Part shown: piece by piece, positions 41,300 through 53,190 of the stretch
Position numbering within the stretch: the first letter of the stretch is position 1
How the letters are laid out: the number at the start of each line of letters is the position of its first letter
Assembly: GCA_011109175.1 (NCBI GenBank)
Contig: RDEW01000007.1
Span: 619,712 to 683,711, forward strand
DNA: 64,000 bases
Direction of reading: 5' to 3'
Origin: Dicyema japonicum
Taxonomy: Eukaryota; Dicyemida; Rhombozoa; Dicyemidae
The notes under the pieces: generated by a model
Seen by the model: the letters and a program-made list of their open reading frames with translations, nothing else
Databases searched by the model: none
What the model was told of the DNA's origin: nothing
Translations under genes and position numbers: made by a program

Positions 41300-44217
41300 A
41301 TGGCAGATTTATTAGACGGAGCTACTGATGACTGGTATCGTATTGGAAGTGAAAAATTTTACCAGTAATTATATATATCTCAATACATAGAAAGATTCGC
41401 AAATATTCTTTCAATTGGAGCTACAATTGTCCTTTCACGAGAAATTTTGTAATTCCGTCGTGCTACGGAGGACCAATTGCAATTGCAGTCCCAATCAAAG
41501 GAACTGAGGGAGGTCTCACTGTTCATTTTGTAAATAACTCTGGAGTTTCCTACAGAGTTAAGAAAAGAGTTTCTTAGCTGTTAATACATAGATAGACCTC
41601 CAAAAAACAGTTAAAATGGGGTGGACCGTAAACTATGAGTTTGTCTCCGTCTCTGCTGACGGGGAAGTTAAAATATTCAACATAATAAGTTCTAAGTGTG
41701 CTGTTAATTCCTCCCTATCAGTTTGACTTGCAGTTGACGTAGGCTGTTATTGATAAGAAAAAAGAGAAAATAATGGATGCCCTAATTTTTAGGAGACACA
41801 ACAGACATACTGGTATTGTGCTCCTCTCAAGCTCTTCTAACCTTTATTTAATCCACAATATACATTCAACACGTCTGGACAAACTCCCAAAAGTCCCTGG
41901 TATATATATTTATGAATCTGAGACATGAAAATACCCCCTTGCTGGACAGTCGGGGAGGAAAAGGACTTAAATGTGCTTATTGCTTCAAATATGGGACTAT
42001 ATTCTCCATATCCTCTCAGTGAGAAGATTGTATGTTTTCTTATTGATATTAGTCAATTGGAAGTGAGTCTTCTGTTACCAAGAACATAGTTTTGGCAGCC
42101 TCTTCTTTCACGGGGAATCGGATTGCCTTGTACAACTCTGATGGAATTTTATGGATTGGGACTGCCAATATGAAAAAGACGATACTTCAGTTGACCGCAT
42201 CACTGCCGTGTTCCCCCTCAGAACTTGCTTGGTACACATGGTTTGGTTATTCTAGGTGTGGTAACCATGTGGTTGCCATATTATGTGGTTCTGTCCTGTA
42301 TCTGTACGCGGTTGACGGAGAATTCACTCAGTTTTAGATTCCGTTATTTTGTAGGTTTTTTGTGGATCCAAAGACAATATTGGTGAGTGAGATTGACTCT
42401 CTCAGATTACTAATGCCAAACAGACAGGAAATCATAGTTGAGTTGGATGGTATGTCCCTTGGTTACTTGAAGCTCAGGTTGTGGAGACACTCAGGATTGG
42501 TTCTACTGCTCCCTCCATTTATTTACTGCGTTCTAGACTGTCTTCAGATGACCAGGAATCTGTCACAAATATGCTCATGATTAAAGACCAATTAAGCACA
42601 GCTGCCCACGAGTGCTCAAAGGCTTCATTGCACGTGCAAAACACACAATTACAGAGATGGCTACTACTTGTACTTGTTTGTATACAAACAGGCGGCTACC
42701 ATTGGTAAATCTTCATGCAACGACGTGACTGACCCTGATGAGATTAAACGGTGTGTTTACAGTATTAGACTGATCAACACAGTAAATCAGGACTACATTG
42801 GCATTCCCATCACATATAAACAGTAATAAAGTGATAATATCACAGATTGGAGGACATTACTATTGAACAGTTCATAAATATGCTCACTAATTTGCACTTG
42901 TTTCAATTGGCTGTGGAAATATCTAGATTCTTTAAATTGCCTTTTGATAAGTTTGAATTGAACATACTAATGGTGTGGGCCAGTGATAAAGTTTGGGGAT
43001 ATTTTACTGTTAGGTGGTCGAGCCAAGTCCTGACAAAGTTATTTCCGCGGCAATCCGTAACCGCCTCTTCAACGTTCCCGACATGCCGTATGCCACTATT
43101 GCTGCAAAGGCTCTCAAATGTGGACGAAGTAAACTGGCATTGGATGTTTGTTTGGTTTTATTTCAGTTGGTGGATTATGACAAATCCCCCTCCAGACAGG
43201 CCCTTCTCTTACTAAAAATGGATAAACACGTGGAAGCTTTGAGAAAGACTAAAGATTGTTATGACTACGAGTTGAGTAGATGTGTTGTGTCAGAAGATAG
43301 TGTACAAGATTGTTATAAAGAATATGAAGCACAAGTTAAACAAGGAAATGTTTTTCAAAGACCTGTCTCAATTCCCAGAAGCTGTGAACTACTATCTCCG
43401 CGTTTAGGGAGTCATAATTTGTAGTACTGCCAAAGTATGGGAGATTACAAGAGTATGTTATACGTGTATGAAATGCAGGACAACCATAAAGAGATTGCTT
43501 ATTGGAAGATAAGACTGTGCAGTACTGTGATTATTACGGTAATTTGTAGGACAAAGATCAGGTCAGAAAACTACTGGAAGAGGCAGCAGATTCCTTTGGT
43601 AGAATTGGAAGGGACTTTGAGAAAAATGTATGCTGTAAAAATATCAATATAGGAAGTGAAAATGCAGCAGATATTAATGAGGGAATCAAAGCAATTGTAT
43701 TCTGATGATGTCAACTCTGTTAATGACCTGTTTCGTTCCCTATTTGAGAAGAACAATGTCCAGGCAGCTGAAAAAATGAGAAATGTGTTTAAACTAAGCA
43801 ATAAACGGTATACTTTGTTTTAAGTTAGGTGGTTTATTTTTATGATTGATTATTTATCGAGAATGATGAAGTGGACAGAACTTACCAATCTTGTAAAGAG
43901 TAAGAGAACTCCACCTTGTGGTTATATGGTACAACTGTCTGTTTAAGGTTAGCCCTTTGCACGTGCCTTCATGAAAGGGGGACAAATTGTAGTAGCTCAG
44001 CAAATAATAAGCAAAGCGACGGTGGGAGAGAAAGTAAAATTCTATTTGGAATTTGAGTATGGTGTTGTAATGTTTTAGAATGTACGATAATGCGGCTGAG
44101 TGTGCTTTCAAGTCTGATGGGGATAAGGATTACGTTGAATTGGTGTATGACCAATGCAGGAGGAATAACAAAATTCTTGTTTTTGAGGAATTAAAGGCTA
44201 AATACGGAAACAATTAA
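41300..44217 (+). CDS. VPS16: VPS16 (HOPS/CORVET tethering complex core subunit)
   Basis: VPS16 binds VPS33 and is a core part of the complexes that tether endosomes and lysosomes before fusion. The ATG is at 41300 and TAA at 44215-44217. Eighteen introns of 21-26 bp, all GT-AG, are removed to give one unbroken frame. Blocks that fix the identity: KYSFNWSYN and CYGGPIAIAVP at the start; DALIFRRHNRHTGIVLL; GILWIGTANMKKTI; VSEIDSLRLL; RIGSTAPSIYLL; AATIGKSS; NQDYIGIPITYKQ (human VRDYHIGIPLTYSQ); AVEISRFFKLP; MPYATIAAKALKCGRSKLAL; SRQALLLLKMDKH; EMQDNHKEIAYWKIR; and MDYLS-like WFIFMIDYLSRMMKW before the final helices. No residue block is missing. A LINE-B copy begins only about 70 bp after the stop. 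I found no frameshift in more than 2.9 kb. Confidence 0.96.
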
Positions 44218-44284
44218 TATTTTACTTTTTATTTTAATTATGGTGTCGACTAGGTTTTTATTTCTTAAAATCAAATCAATTTAA

Positions 44285-45510
44285 TGTAATACCGTTGTTA
44301 TGGAAGCAAGCCAACATCCGACCTATACTGAAACCTGGAAACCTAAGGAAGATCCAGCATCATTTAGACCTGTGTCATTGTTATGTTCCATATCGAAAAT
44401 CCTGGAAAGGCTTGTGCTTGGGAGAATCAAGGCTTTCTTACCAGAAAAGGATTTTCAACACGGATTCAAGAGCGATTGTTCTACATCAACGTACCTACAG
44501 AAATTAACCAACTTCATTAGAGATGGTTTTTCAAACAAACCAAGGCATTTGAAACAGTCTTATGTTCCATTGATATTAACAAGGCCTTTGATTCTATTTC
44601 GAGAAAAATATTATCAAAGAAAATTTTCCAGTCCGAGATCCCGGGGAAGCTTAAACTTTGGATAACAAATTTCTTAAGTGGACGAAGGGACGTGTATGCC
44701 TCGGAGGACTGAAATCAGTCTCACGTCTTCTCCCAAACGGTGTCCCCAAGGATCTCCTTTATCCCCGCCTTATTCAATTTATACCTGGCAGACCTCCCGA
44801 CACCGGAATCCAATAACGATGTTCTACTCATATGCGGACGACATTGTTTTGGCCTCGCGTGATCGGGATATCCAAAATGCTACAGAAAGATTACAAATAA
44901 ACCTGGACCGACTCAACGCCTGGGTAATGAAGAACCGACTCACGATAAATTCCAGAAAGTCGGTCACGTCTATGTTTACTTCGGACAAAAGGTTGGGGAA
45001 GATGACTGCCAAGTTAAAATTGGACAACATTGAAATCCCCTTCACCAAATGTCAGAAGATCCTGGGCGTGACACTGGATACACACCTATGTTTGTCACCA
45101 CACGTGGCAAACATTGTTCTGAAGTGCGAGAAGAGGATCAATGTATTAAAATGTTTATCTGGAATATGGAAGACAGGTACCCACCCAGTCTTGATGAACA
45201 TTTACAAGCAATACATCGAACCATGCTTCTCGTACGCGTGTGCTTCGTGGGGACCTTCATTATCATGGACGAACACTAAGAAGATTGAGGACGTTCAAAA
45301 GAAGGCTTTCAGAATGACGGAGCGGTGGTCTTGTGGGAGACATAAGAACCGGACCGACTACTCTGGAGGCCCTCATTAAACAAAACTCCGGCATGCGGGA
45401 AGGTGGCCCTGCAAATACAGTCAGCCGCCCTGTACGAGCTTGTGTGGGTACGAGGGAGGAGCACCGGGAAAGAATGAGGATTTTGGCGGAGCGCATCGGG
45501 ATCACGTGAT
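44285..45510 (+). pseudogene. LINE-B retrotransposon, RT to C-terminus
   Basis: Begins at IPLLWKQANIRPILKPGN, the RT opening. It continues with DPASFRPVSLLCSISKILER, FQHGFKSDCSTSTYL, LPNGVPQGSPLSPPYS (44725), FYSYADDIVLASR (44824), KCQKILGVTLDTHL and YIEPCFSYACASWGPS. It ends at EEHRERMRILAERIGIT, TGA about 45508. Only a few frameshifts. The endonuclease is absent, so the copy is 5'-truncated. Confidence 0.85.
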
Positions 45511-45779
45511 AGTTAGTTTTGGTTTTACCGTGGATTTGGATGTTAAATAAATAAAAATCAAATTATAGAATTAATATGTTGCTGTGGTTCTCCTCAAGGT
45601 GTCAGGTGGATGTGTTTGTGCCTTATACAACACTCAGAAAAAAATTAATTAATGTCACAGTCCATACATGCAAGACGACGTACATGCGAGATTTATCACA
45701 AAATACAAAAAAAATTTCTTAGTAAAACTTTCATTGAAAAAATTATTAATAATATTATTATTATTATTTAAGCCAAAGA

Positions 45780-47056
45780 AACACCGTCTTAACCAATAAC
45801 TAATATTCAGGTGATCCCGGCATCTCTCAATAATCGGGCCATTTTTTCTCGATGCTCCGACTGTGATCCCACGCATTTTCTATACGGACGGGGGTCTTTT
45901 TCCTTTTCTCTTCTGAAATTGCCTCCAGTTGCCTCTATGATAGACTCGAGTGCTCTGGGGGCAATTTCTTTATCTGTATATTTTTCTAGTAACTTTTTGC
46001 TTTGACTGGATATCTTGAATTTTTGTTAGGTTCGTTGCCGACAGGTTAGATCCCATGCAGCACATGCATAGCCTATTGTTGGCTCGACATACTGTTTGTA
46101 GAGGGTCCCGATACCTGGCGGATAAATTCCTCCACAGTTCCAAAGGAAGGCCTTTACAAAATTGATCTTTCCTTTGCACAGGTTGAAATATGATAGATTC
46201 CACATGGGCTGAGAAGCAGGGAAAGTATCAAAAGTTACTCCCAGTACTTTGCGATTTCTTTTGTGGTATAGGTACTCCATTTAACGTGACATCAAGTTGT
46301 TTGCGTTCCCATCTTTCTATTCTTAGTAAATAGAGTGACTGCTGACTTTTCGGAACATGCATTTAATCGATTCTCGCACAACCATCCAAATATGTTATTT
46401 AGTATTCCTTGTAGTCTTTCCTTAGCATGTTCGACGTTTACGTCTCTAGATGCGACAACTATGTCATCGGCATAGGAAGTAGTATGTCATTATTATTCAT
46501 AGGTACGGGGAGATCACTCAAAAACAAATTAAAAAGGATTGGTGACAGAGGAGATCCTTGGGGTACACCATTGGGTAATAATCCCGATCTGGAACTCTTG
46601 TTTCCGACGATACTTTCCCTCGGCGTCCACTTACGAAATTTGCTAACCATAACTTTAATGGTGCATCAATTTTTGTCAAAATATTTTTCGTATGAGGATC
46701 TTCCTTGGGACAGAGTCGAAAGCTTTTTGAATATCGATCGTACATATGACCGATTTTTCCTGTTTTGGCTTGTTCTTGTGTCCTTCAGTTATGAACTTCA
46801 TTAATGTTGTTAGGAAAGAGGTTGTTGATAATCCTTCCTTGAAGCCATGTTGGAATGTACTTTGTGGGAGAAAAGGGCGAATAATTTTAGGACCAGTTTT
46901 CTCCAGGATCCTCGACAAAACACATATAAGGGAAACTGGTCTGTAAGAGCCGGGATCGTTCTTCGGTCTTCCCGGCTTCAATATTGGTCGAATTTTTGAT
47001 AGTTTCCACAAAGTCGGTATGGTATTTCTAAACCAAGAAAATAATGAATATAACAC
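45780..47056 (-). pseudogene. LINE-B retrotransposon, inverted partner copy
   Basis: The minus strand starts at NTIPTLWKLSKIRPILKPGR, almost the same element position as the plus copy at 44285. It continues with GSYRPVSLICVLSRILEK, FQHGFKEGLSTTSF, CTIDIQKAFDSVPRK, LLPNGVPQGSPLSPILFN and ADDIVV. The tail (VLGVTFDT, GCIYPPGIGTLYKQYVEP, YACAAWD) ends in the REAGIT-type C-terminus. Frameshifts at several points. Confidence 0.85.
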
Positions 47057-47424
47057 AGTTCATATTATTCAAGCTAAAAAATTGTGACCTTTGAAATTTT
47101 TAAGATGTGTGTTTTTTAAATTGGATCACTTTTATGATTACTAACATTACCTGAGTTAAGGTTAGGGTTGATTTAAATAAATAAAAATAATACATAATTG
47201 ATTAGAATTTGTTGTCATGTTGATTTTCAAGTAATTCCTATAATCACAACTAAGGGTATAAAACTTATAAATTTCAGATATTTAATTAAAGAATTCCAAA
47301 AATGTGATTTTTATTGAAAATTATGAATCTCACATGTACGGCGTCTCGCATGTATGGACGTGACAATTAATTATCCTATCGTTCTCAGAGGCGATCGTCT
47401 AGCAGACACAGAGACTTCGCTCCA
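47057..47424. other. no recognisable feature
   Basis: AT-rich spacer between two LINE-B copies. I see nothing coding. Confidence 0.45.
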
Positions 47425-50135
47425 ATGAGATCCTCCTGACGTCGAGAGATATCCAGTCAAACTCCGTATTGAAAAAAATTAGAATCCGACAACTGAACAT
47501 CAATGGGATCACGCTGAACTCACAGACCATTTGGCGAGACACAAAATTTATATTGTTTTTCTGCGAGAGTCCAGACTATCCATCACCTCACGAACATCAA
47601 GATTTACAGACTATTCAGTACTCCGCTCAGAACGGGAAAATTGGTTCCATGGTGGTGGACTGGTCACCCTCATACATTCTTCCATTTTTCACTGAAACTA
47701 CCCAGAACACGGTCATGCAAGCCTCGAATAACCGCATCGAAGAAATTACCATTAACATAATGTTCACTCCTTACACTCTCATTAATATTTGCATCCCGGC
47801 AACATCACGCTGTCATAATAGCTACCGTCCCAGCCTGGAATTATACTCAACTGCGGTGTCCTATGTGCTAAGGACCCACTATGGTATTTGACTCAGTTAT
47901 CAGACGCCAAATGAGAACAAATCACCTTTGAACTCGAACACTGTCATATTGAACAACCGCAACCAACACACGAGATGTGAAACTCGTCTAGGGGATCCAA
48001 AGACATCCCCGGACCTTTCGATGTGATCACTTTCGATCCCATCGCTGATTAGCTGGAATGTCAGTCTGATCACAACCGATCATAATTGAGTCTATCTCAC
48101 CACCCACAACGATCAGGCGGACCTTCGCAAACTACAGGAAACGAATTGGAATAATTCTAAGGCAAAAATAGAAAGGTCATTGGAAGACTTTATTATGTAA
48201 AAATTTACGTCTCCAGATAAAGCCGTGGCCTAATAACAAGGAGTCTTGTCGACTGACAAGAAATCAACCCCAAAGGCTTCATCAGAGACTACAGACCTTA
48301 TTTAATGGTGAATTCCTTCATCTCATTCGTGAAAGGAGACGCTTAAAGAGATCGAGGATCAGTCATCAGAGAACTATCCTCGCTGAATAAGCAAATAACC
48401 ATGTTGGTTTTTAAAATCAAGAATAAAAATGGACTAAACTTATTTCCCATCTTACCTCAAAATATAAACCGACAAAATTCTGGAGATTCATCAAGGATGT
48501 TCAGGACAGTCAAACTAATTCCGGTTCCTGTCATGATGTGATCCTTGATAAAAACAACCGAACTAAAGACTTTCACCGTCAGGCAAACTATTTGATGACC
48601 CATTATTGCGAGACCAGTCACGTTCCAAAAATACTCGACCTAAGAGAGTCAACCACCACGAGGTATGAGGGGTCATATGCAAGGTCCCGTAACGCTACTC
48701 ATGACTTGATCTAAAATGTGCGCAACTCTCCTGCCAAAGGCCTTGATGGTCTGTGTATCCTCCACTTGCAACACCTCAGACCTACCGGACTATGCTCTCA
48801 AGGTCATTTATTAATTCCCAATCAACTCATGTTCTATGTTATGGAAGAAATTGATAATTATCCCCGTACTCAAAAGCAACAAGGATTCATCCTCTCCTTC
48901 CTCCTACAGACCTGCTTCTCTTACCTCAGTTGTATCGAAGATTTTGGAAAGAATAGTCTTGAACGAGATTTCTGATCATCTTAACCTTTCCAAATCACAA
49001 CATGGCTTTCGTCCCCTTTACTCGACAACCTCCCATCTATCCACGGTCACACAGTTTATTGCCGACGGTTTTAGTAATTCGAAATCTCCTGAAAGAAATG
49101 TTCTGGTCTCAATCGACCTGACAAAAGCGCCTTATAGCATTTATCGTTAGGTTCTCTCAAACAAGATCACTTCCTATCGGGAAAACTGCGTCAAACATAT
49201 TTTCCTTCTCATATGTCCCGATTCAGCTACTCCCAAATGGTGTCCCTAAGGGATCCATTCTCTCACCATCACTTTTAACCTATACCTCAGCGACTTCAGA
49301 AACGATCCTCCTTATCATACGCCGATGATCTTGTTATTGCTTCAAAGGACATTGGCCTATTGTAATGTCCAAATACACTTGACTTTGTTCTCTGACTGTA
49401 TGGGGGCAAACTGGATGTCTCCATCCACGTCGAAATCCGCAGTATCAATTTTTACAACTGACCTGAGACAATTTAACCACAGACCCAATATATACCTCAA
49501 TAACTTCTTTTAGTGGTTAAATATCCAAAATCCTCAGAGTCACGTTTGACTTGTCACTCAGTTATAACAAACACGAAGTACTTTACATCAGAGAAAACGA
49601 AAATTAAACATCCTTGATAGAAGTTGGCCAGTAGAACGGCCAGCAAAAGGAATGCCTTACCTAATTGTATAATCAATTCTGAATGACGACGGTAAACTAT
49701 ACCTTCCTAAACTAGGTCCTTGCATAGCGCTCTCCTTCATAAAAAAGTTGCTCAGGACCAAAACTCAGCATTGAGAGCTGCAACGGAGTGTTTTGAAATC
49801 ATCTACCGTCTGACAATTACACTGGAAGTCGAAGATCCTGCCTCTGGGTGATCACCTTGCATGAAGAAGCTAGAATTTCTCCGAGAATCACTTGACCATC
49901 CAACTTTCACATTGATTTAATCCACAAATTTAGACACATACGGAGAACATTCACTGATCTCCAAAGAACACTGACGAAAATCTCGCCAAACCTGCACAAA
50001 AAGGTATACATGACTTTTTATCTACACGTGGGATACGAACCCTCGAAGAGAGCAAGATACTATAGCGCATAGCTCATGTGATTAGCGATTCAGAACTGCT
50101 TCTTCTGAAGGCTGTCATGACAAACCGGTTATAAT
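47425..50135 (+). pseudogene. LINE-B retrotransposon, near full-length, decayed
   Basis: Opens with NEILLTSRDIQSNSV, a decayed counterpart of the 2A-like leader, then IRIRQLNINGI. The endonuclease continues with KIGSMVVDWSPSYILPFF, IEEITINIMFTPYTLINICI and a weak SDHN block. The linker SPAKGLDGLCILHLQHL precedes RT: SPSSYRPASLTSVVSKILER (48900), SQHGFRPLYSTTSHLSTV, LVSIDLTKA, LLPNGVPKGSILSPS (49230) and SYADDLVIA (49317). The C-terminal region ends with RGIRTLEESKIL and AHVISDSELLLLKAVM near 50120. Many indels. Confidence 0.8.
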
Positions 50136-50174
50136 TAAAATTTAAAATTTTGATTTTTTAAAGAACTTCAATTT

Positions 50175-50490
50175 ATAAAGGAAAGAAAGTGAAGAAAGTA
50201 AGCAATAGACTGCTGGCTATTCCCTGTCAGGATGACGAGCGAGATTCGCTCAAATAACCAGCAGCGCTCACGGGGGTCTCCTAATCATGTAGAAATTGGA
50301 TTCCCTAGACGACTCAAGAATTCAGCGTCGCAGGCCCAGGGAAATTTTGATCCTTCAATAATAAACCAAACAGTTAGACGGATCAAGTTTTTGCAATTAA
50401 CACTGTCAATATTTTATGCTGTCATTCATCATACCCACCGGTACCCGGAACACTTGAATTAACAGGAAATCGATTTGGGATGAGAATTCT
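50175..50490 (-). pseudogene. RLE retroelement 3' end
   Basis: The minus strand encodes FLSRLGNPIST, GDPRERCWLFERISLVILTG and NSQQS, the conserved C-terminal tail of the element. Immediately after the tail the sequence becomes AT-rich 3' UTR. Confidence 0.75.
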
Positions 50491-50727
50491 GGGCCAGCCG
50501 ACTTTCCATTGCCGAGACAAAGATATGCGGATAGGGTTTCCTCTTCTTCACAAAAGCAGGATCGTAGCTTCATTGAGATCCACAAATCTGTTTGCCTATC
50601 ATGTGAGAAGGATGAGTTGACTCAATGGAGTATTGATTCTGATAGCCTGAATCTCCGTGCGGTAGAAGGACAGACCACAGCCGATGCTATGGTCTGTCGA
50701 TAAAGTTTAGAGATGGATTCGTCAACA

Positions 50728-51070
50728 TTAAAATGAGTTATCTTGACGATTCACTTGGGATTGGCCGTGAACTTCATCAGTCTGTGTCGTTGTTACTTTC
50801 CAGAATCGTAAAATAGCTTGTTTACGGGTACTAACCAAAGAGCCAATGAAGATTCTTTTTTTATATTGTCGGTCCGAAGTAATGGTGTCCACATTGATTT
50901 GTTGCTTATACTGAGAGGCGACACACATTCTTTAAGCATCAGTTGAAGGATATTGATGACGCGGAATGGTTTTTGGTGGGAGATTAAAGTCATCTGTATG
51001 GAATAACAGCAGGGAGTCTTGTCATCAAGTGTTGGAATGACATGTAGAAACAGAAACAAAGCTAGAGATA
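50728..51070 (-). pseudogene. LINE reverse transcriptase remnant (family uncertain)
   Basis: A minus-strand frame of 88 codons contains VIPTLDDKTPCCYSIQM; in another frame a DD pair with TTLLLFHTDDF follows at the place where YADD and its downstream strand would be. The rest cannot be aligned with confidence to any family here. Confidence 0.35.
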
Positions 51071-51109
51071 GGGTTTCCCGACCATTAGCATCACTTTCAA
51101 TGATAAAAA

Positions 51110-51340
51110 AATTTTAAGCGTAAAAAACAACCTTTTTAAATTTTTCTCATTTTTAGCCCTTCATCTGGAACGTAGTTTTTCCATGTGCTAAAATTCTCAA
51201 TTTGAGTGAGAAATGGTGAGTAAGGGGGTAAATATGGAACATGGAGGTTTGTATTTTAATAAATTCTTTATCGGTTCTTCGATTCCCTTTTCATAACAAA
51301 AAATTTTTAGGGATTCCAAAAAATTAGTCATTGATGCAGT
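51110..51340 (-). pseudogene. Tc1/IS630-like transposase C-terminal fragment
   Basis: The minus strand reads YLPPYSPFLTQIENFSTWKNY, the LPPYSPxLNPIExxWxxxK block that carries the last catalytic Glu of Tc1/IS630 transposases. NFLESLKIFCYEKGIEEPIK lies just upstream. Only about 70 codons survive. It is not the same subfamily as the 4.5 kb element (TPYSPDLNPIENFF). Confidence 0.65.
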
Positions 51341-51399
51341 TTCTGGTTCTAATGGCCTCTACAGGAATATAAGCTGAAGATCCTGATCTTCCACGTCTT

Positions 51400-51680
51400 A
51401 ATCTTTAGAGTATTGAAACTAATGTTAATGATTGCAGAGTTACGCTATTGATCAGGAATGTTACGCTATTGCCCAAAAGTGACGGTAATGGTCGGGAAAC
51501 CCTAAAATAGGGAGGCTGGGGGAATTGGTTTGGTATTAAACGGGTTCTTGATCTGTGGTGGCTGCAACAAAACCTTCCATGTCGTCCTGAGAGAAAGTTG
51601 GCAAACCAGAAAAGGAATATTGAACGACTTATAAAAACGACAGTCACCAAAAACTCCGGAAACCTTAACTCGTCAAGGAT
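51400..51680 (-). pseudogene. LINE-B RT fragment
   Basis: FWFANFLSGRHGRF and SRTRLIPNQFPQ on the minus strand match WLANFVSGRRGKV and the segment leading to LPNGVPQG of the 46.5 kb copy. About 80 codons. Confidence 0.6.
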
Positions 51681-51899
51681 ACCTAGATCATATGTTATCT
51701 AGACACGTCTTAGCAGAGCTCTCAACCTGGTTCTGTGTTTCTGAGACATACAAGCACGTGCTGTCTTTGGAATAATAATTTAATCGAAATGTCATGATAT
51801 ATCAATAATTTGACAATATCCTTGAATATATCAATCAATTTAAATAACCAAAAATCAATTTATTAAGCAAAAAAGTGAGCAAATGGTCATGTAGCGTCC

Positions 51900-51966
51900 C
51901 CTGCTGCGTGGCTATTCCCTCTCAGAATGGCGAGCGAGATTCGATCAAGTAACCAGCAGCGCTAAT
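51900..51966 (-). pseudogene. RLE retroelement, 67-bp 3' stub
   Basis: A very short piece whose minus strand reads CWLLDRISLAILRGNSH in near-consensus form. It begins at the same AGCGCTGCTGG position that follows the GDPRE codons in other copies, so it is an extreme 5' truncation. Confidence 0.65.
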
Positions 51967-52003
51967 AAATTTAAATATAAACGGAAAATAACGTTAATAA
52001 AAA

Positions 52004-52207
52004 ATGGGTCGCGGGGTACGACAGTACGCATATGGAAAAGAAATAATCGAGATTCCCATGGCGGAAGAATACAACAATGATTGGCTGAGGACCCCCGAAT
52101 GCACATGGTTAGATAGTGCGAAAGCTGAGTACTATGATGATTTTAGAATTATCAACTGCAGAAAAGACGGCTACAACTATCACATTAAGGATTATAAAGA
52201 CTTTTGA
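52004..52207 (+). CDS. small intact ORF, hypothetical 67-residue protein
   Basis: MGRGVRQYAYGKEIIEIPMA begins the ORF, which continues with NNDWLRTPECTWLDSAKAEY and a Tyr/Asp/Lys-rich end. It is compact, hydrophilic and uninterrupted, unlike the debris around it, with AATAAAA before the ATG and an AT-rich 3' flank. No signal peptide or membrane segment. Not recognised. It could be a complete small gene or the last exon of one; no intron boundary is evident. Confidence 0.5.
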   Translation: MGRGVRQYAYGKEIIEIPMAEEYNNDWLRTPECTWLDSAKAEYYDDFRIINCRKDGYNYHIKDYKDF

Positions 52208-52339
52208 TTGTTCCCTGTAATTTTCGTTTGTTTTTTTTGATTAAATTTATGATTGATGACTAATTCGCATTGAACTAAGCTTATGAGTAAAATCAAACTT
52301 TAATCGATGGTTAAGTGAGTTTTTAATTGTCCAAAGGGA

Positions 52340-52500
52340 GAACATTTACTTCCATCCTCCAGTAGTCCATTACAGGCTTTCGCTTCGAAAGAGAAGTAGG
52401 TTTGCCCTCTTCCATTTAAGTCACACGTCCTACCGCCGCGGACATCACTTTATTCTTGGGCGAAAAGAGAAATGGGGGAGAAGCGGTAATGCTAGCAAGA
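52340..52500 (-). pseudogene. repeat-family fragment (relative of 28.77-28.98 kb)
   Basis: The minus strand shares AATAAAGTGATGTCCGCG and GTAATGGACTACTGGAGGATGGA-type words with 28.79-28.88 kb, in a decayed frame. Probably part of the RLE element's upstream region. Confidence 0.5.
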
Positions 52501-52639
52501 GAATCGCAAAAGATGGACTGGTCGGAGAGTCCGTTTAGTTCTTAATTAATTAGATGACTAGAATATTTTGGAATTTTTAATAAAATTTGTTTAGAAATAA
52601 TGCTTGATTTGGGATTGGGCTTGTACCGACACCTTTCTT

Positions 52640-52920
52640 AGTCGAGGCTTTCAGGTTCCGCGTTGAAAGCTGAGGAGGCTGCTCGGACTTTATAGAATTT
52701 CAGGATAAAAAATACGACAGTCTCTCTACAAGATTCCATGTTCAGTCCATTGTTGTCGAGACAAGTGGAATCTTCGGGCCCAAGACGGTCTCTTTTCTAA
52801 GATCGTTTGGGTCAATGATCTCTAGAGTCAGCAACGAGCGTCTGGAAACCGAATGGTTGTTCCAAAGAATTTCTCTGGCAGTCGTCAGGAGGAACAGCCA
52901 TTCCATTATTTCAGCTGGAT
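52640..52920 (+). pseudogene. RLE retroelement C-terminal fragment
   Basis: Reads VETSGIFGPKTVSFLRSFG, then ETEWLFQRISLAVVRRNSHS, matching IETSGSYSLSTLEFFRRLG and RRWLFERISLTILRRNSHA of the long copy. Confidence 0.78.
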
Positions 52921-53039
52921 TATTTTGATTGTCTTGTTTTCGTAATAATTTTGGAAAAAAATTATAATTAAAATATTTATTAATGACAATTATGTTTCTA
53001 CGATAGTTGCCTATAATAATATTAATGACAAAAAAGTGA

Positions 53040-53190
53040 ACAAATGGTGATACAGTCGCCTGTGTCGCCTCTCGGGATGGCGAGCGACATTTGTCCAAAT
53101 AACTAGCAACGCTCACGAGGATCTTCTGTTCGTGTAGAATCCGATTCCCAAGACAACTCAAGAATTCCAGTGTCGCAATCTCAAGGGAAT
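53040..53190 (-). pseudogene. RLE retroelement C-terminal fragment
   Basis: On the minus strand RLRHWNS, LGIGFYTNRRSS and an ALLVIW frame correspond to LEFLSRLGNPIST and RCWLFERIS of the 50.3 kb copy with frameshifts; nucleotide similarity to that copy is clear from GACAACTCAAGAATTC onward. Confidence 0.65.
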
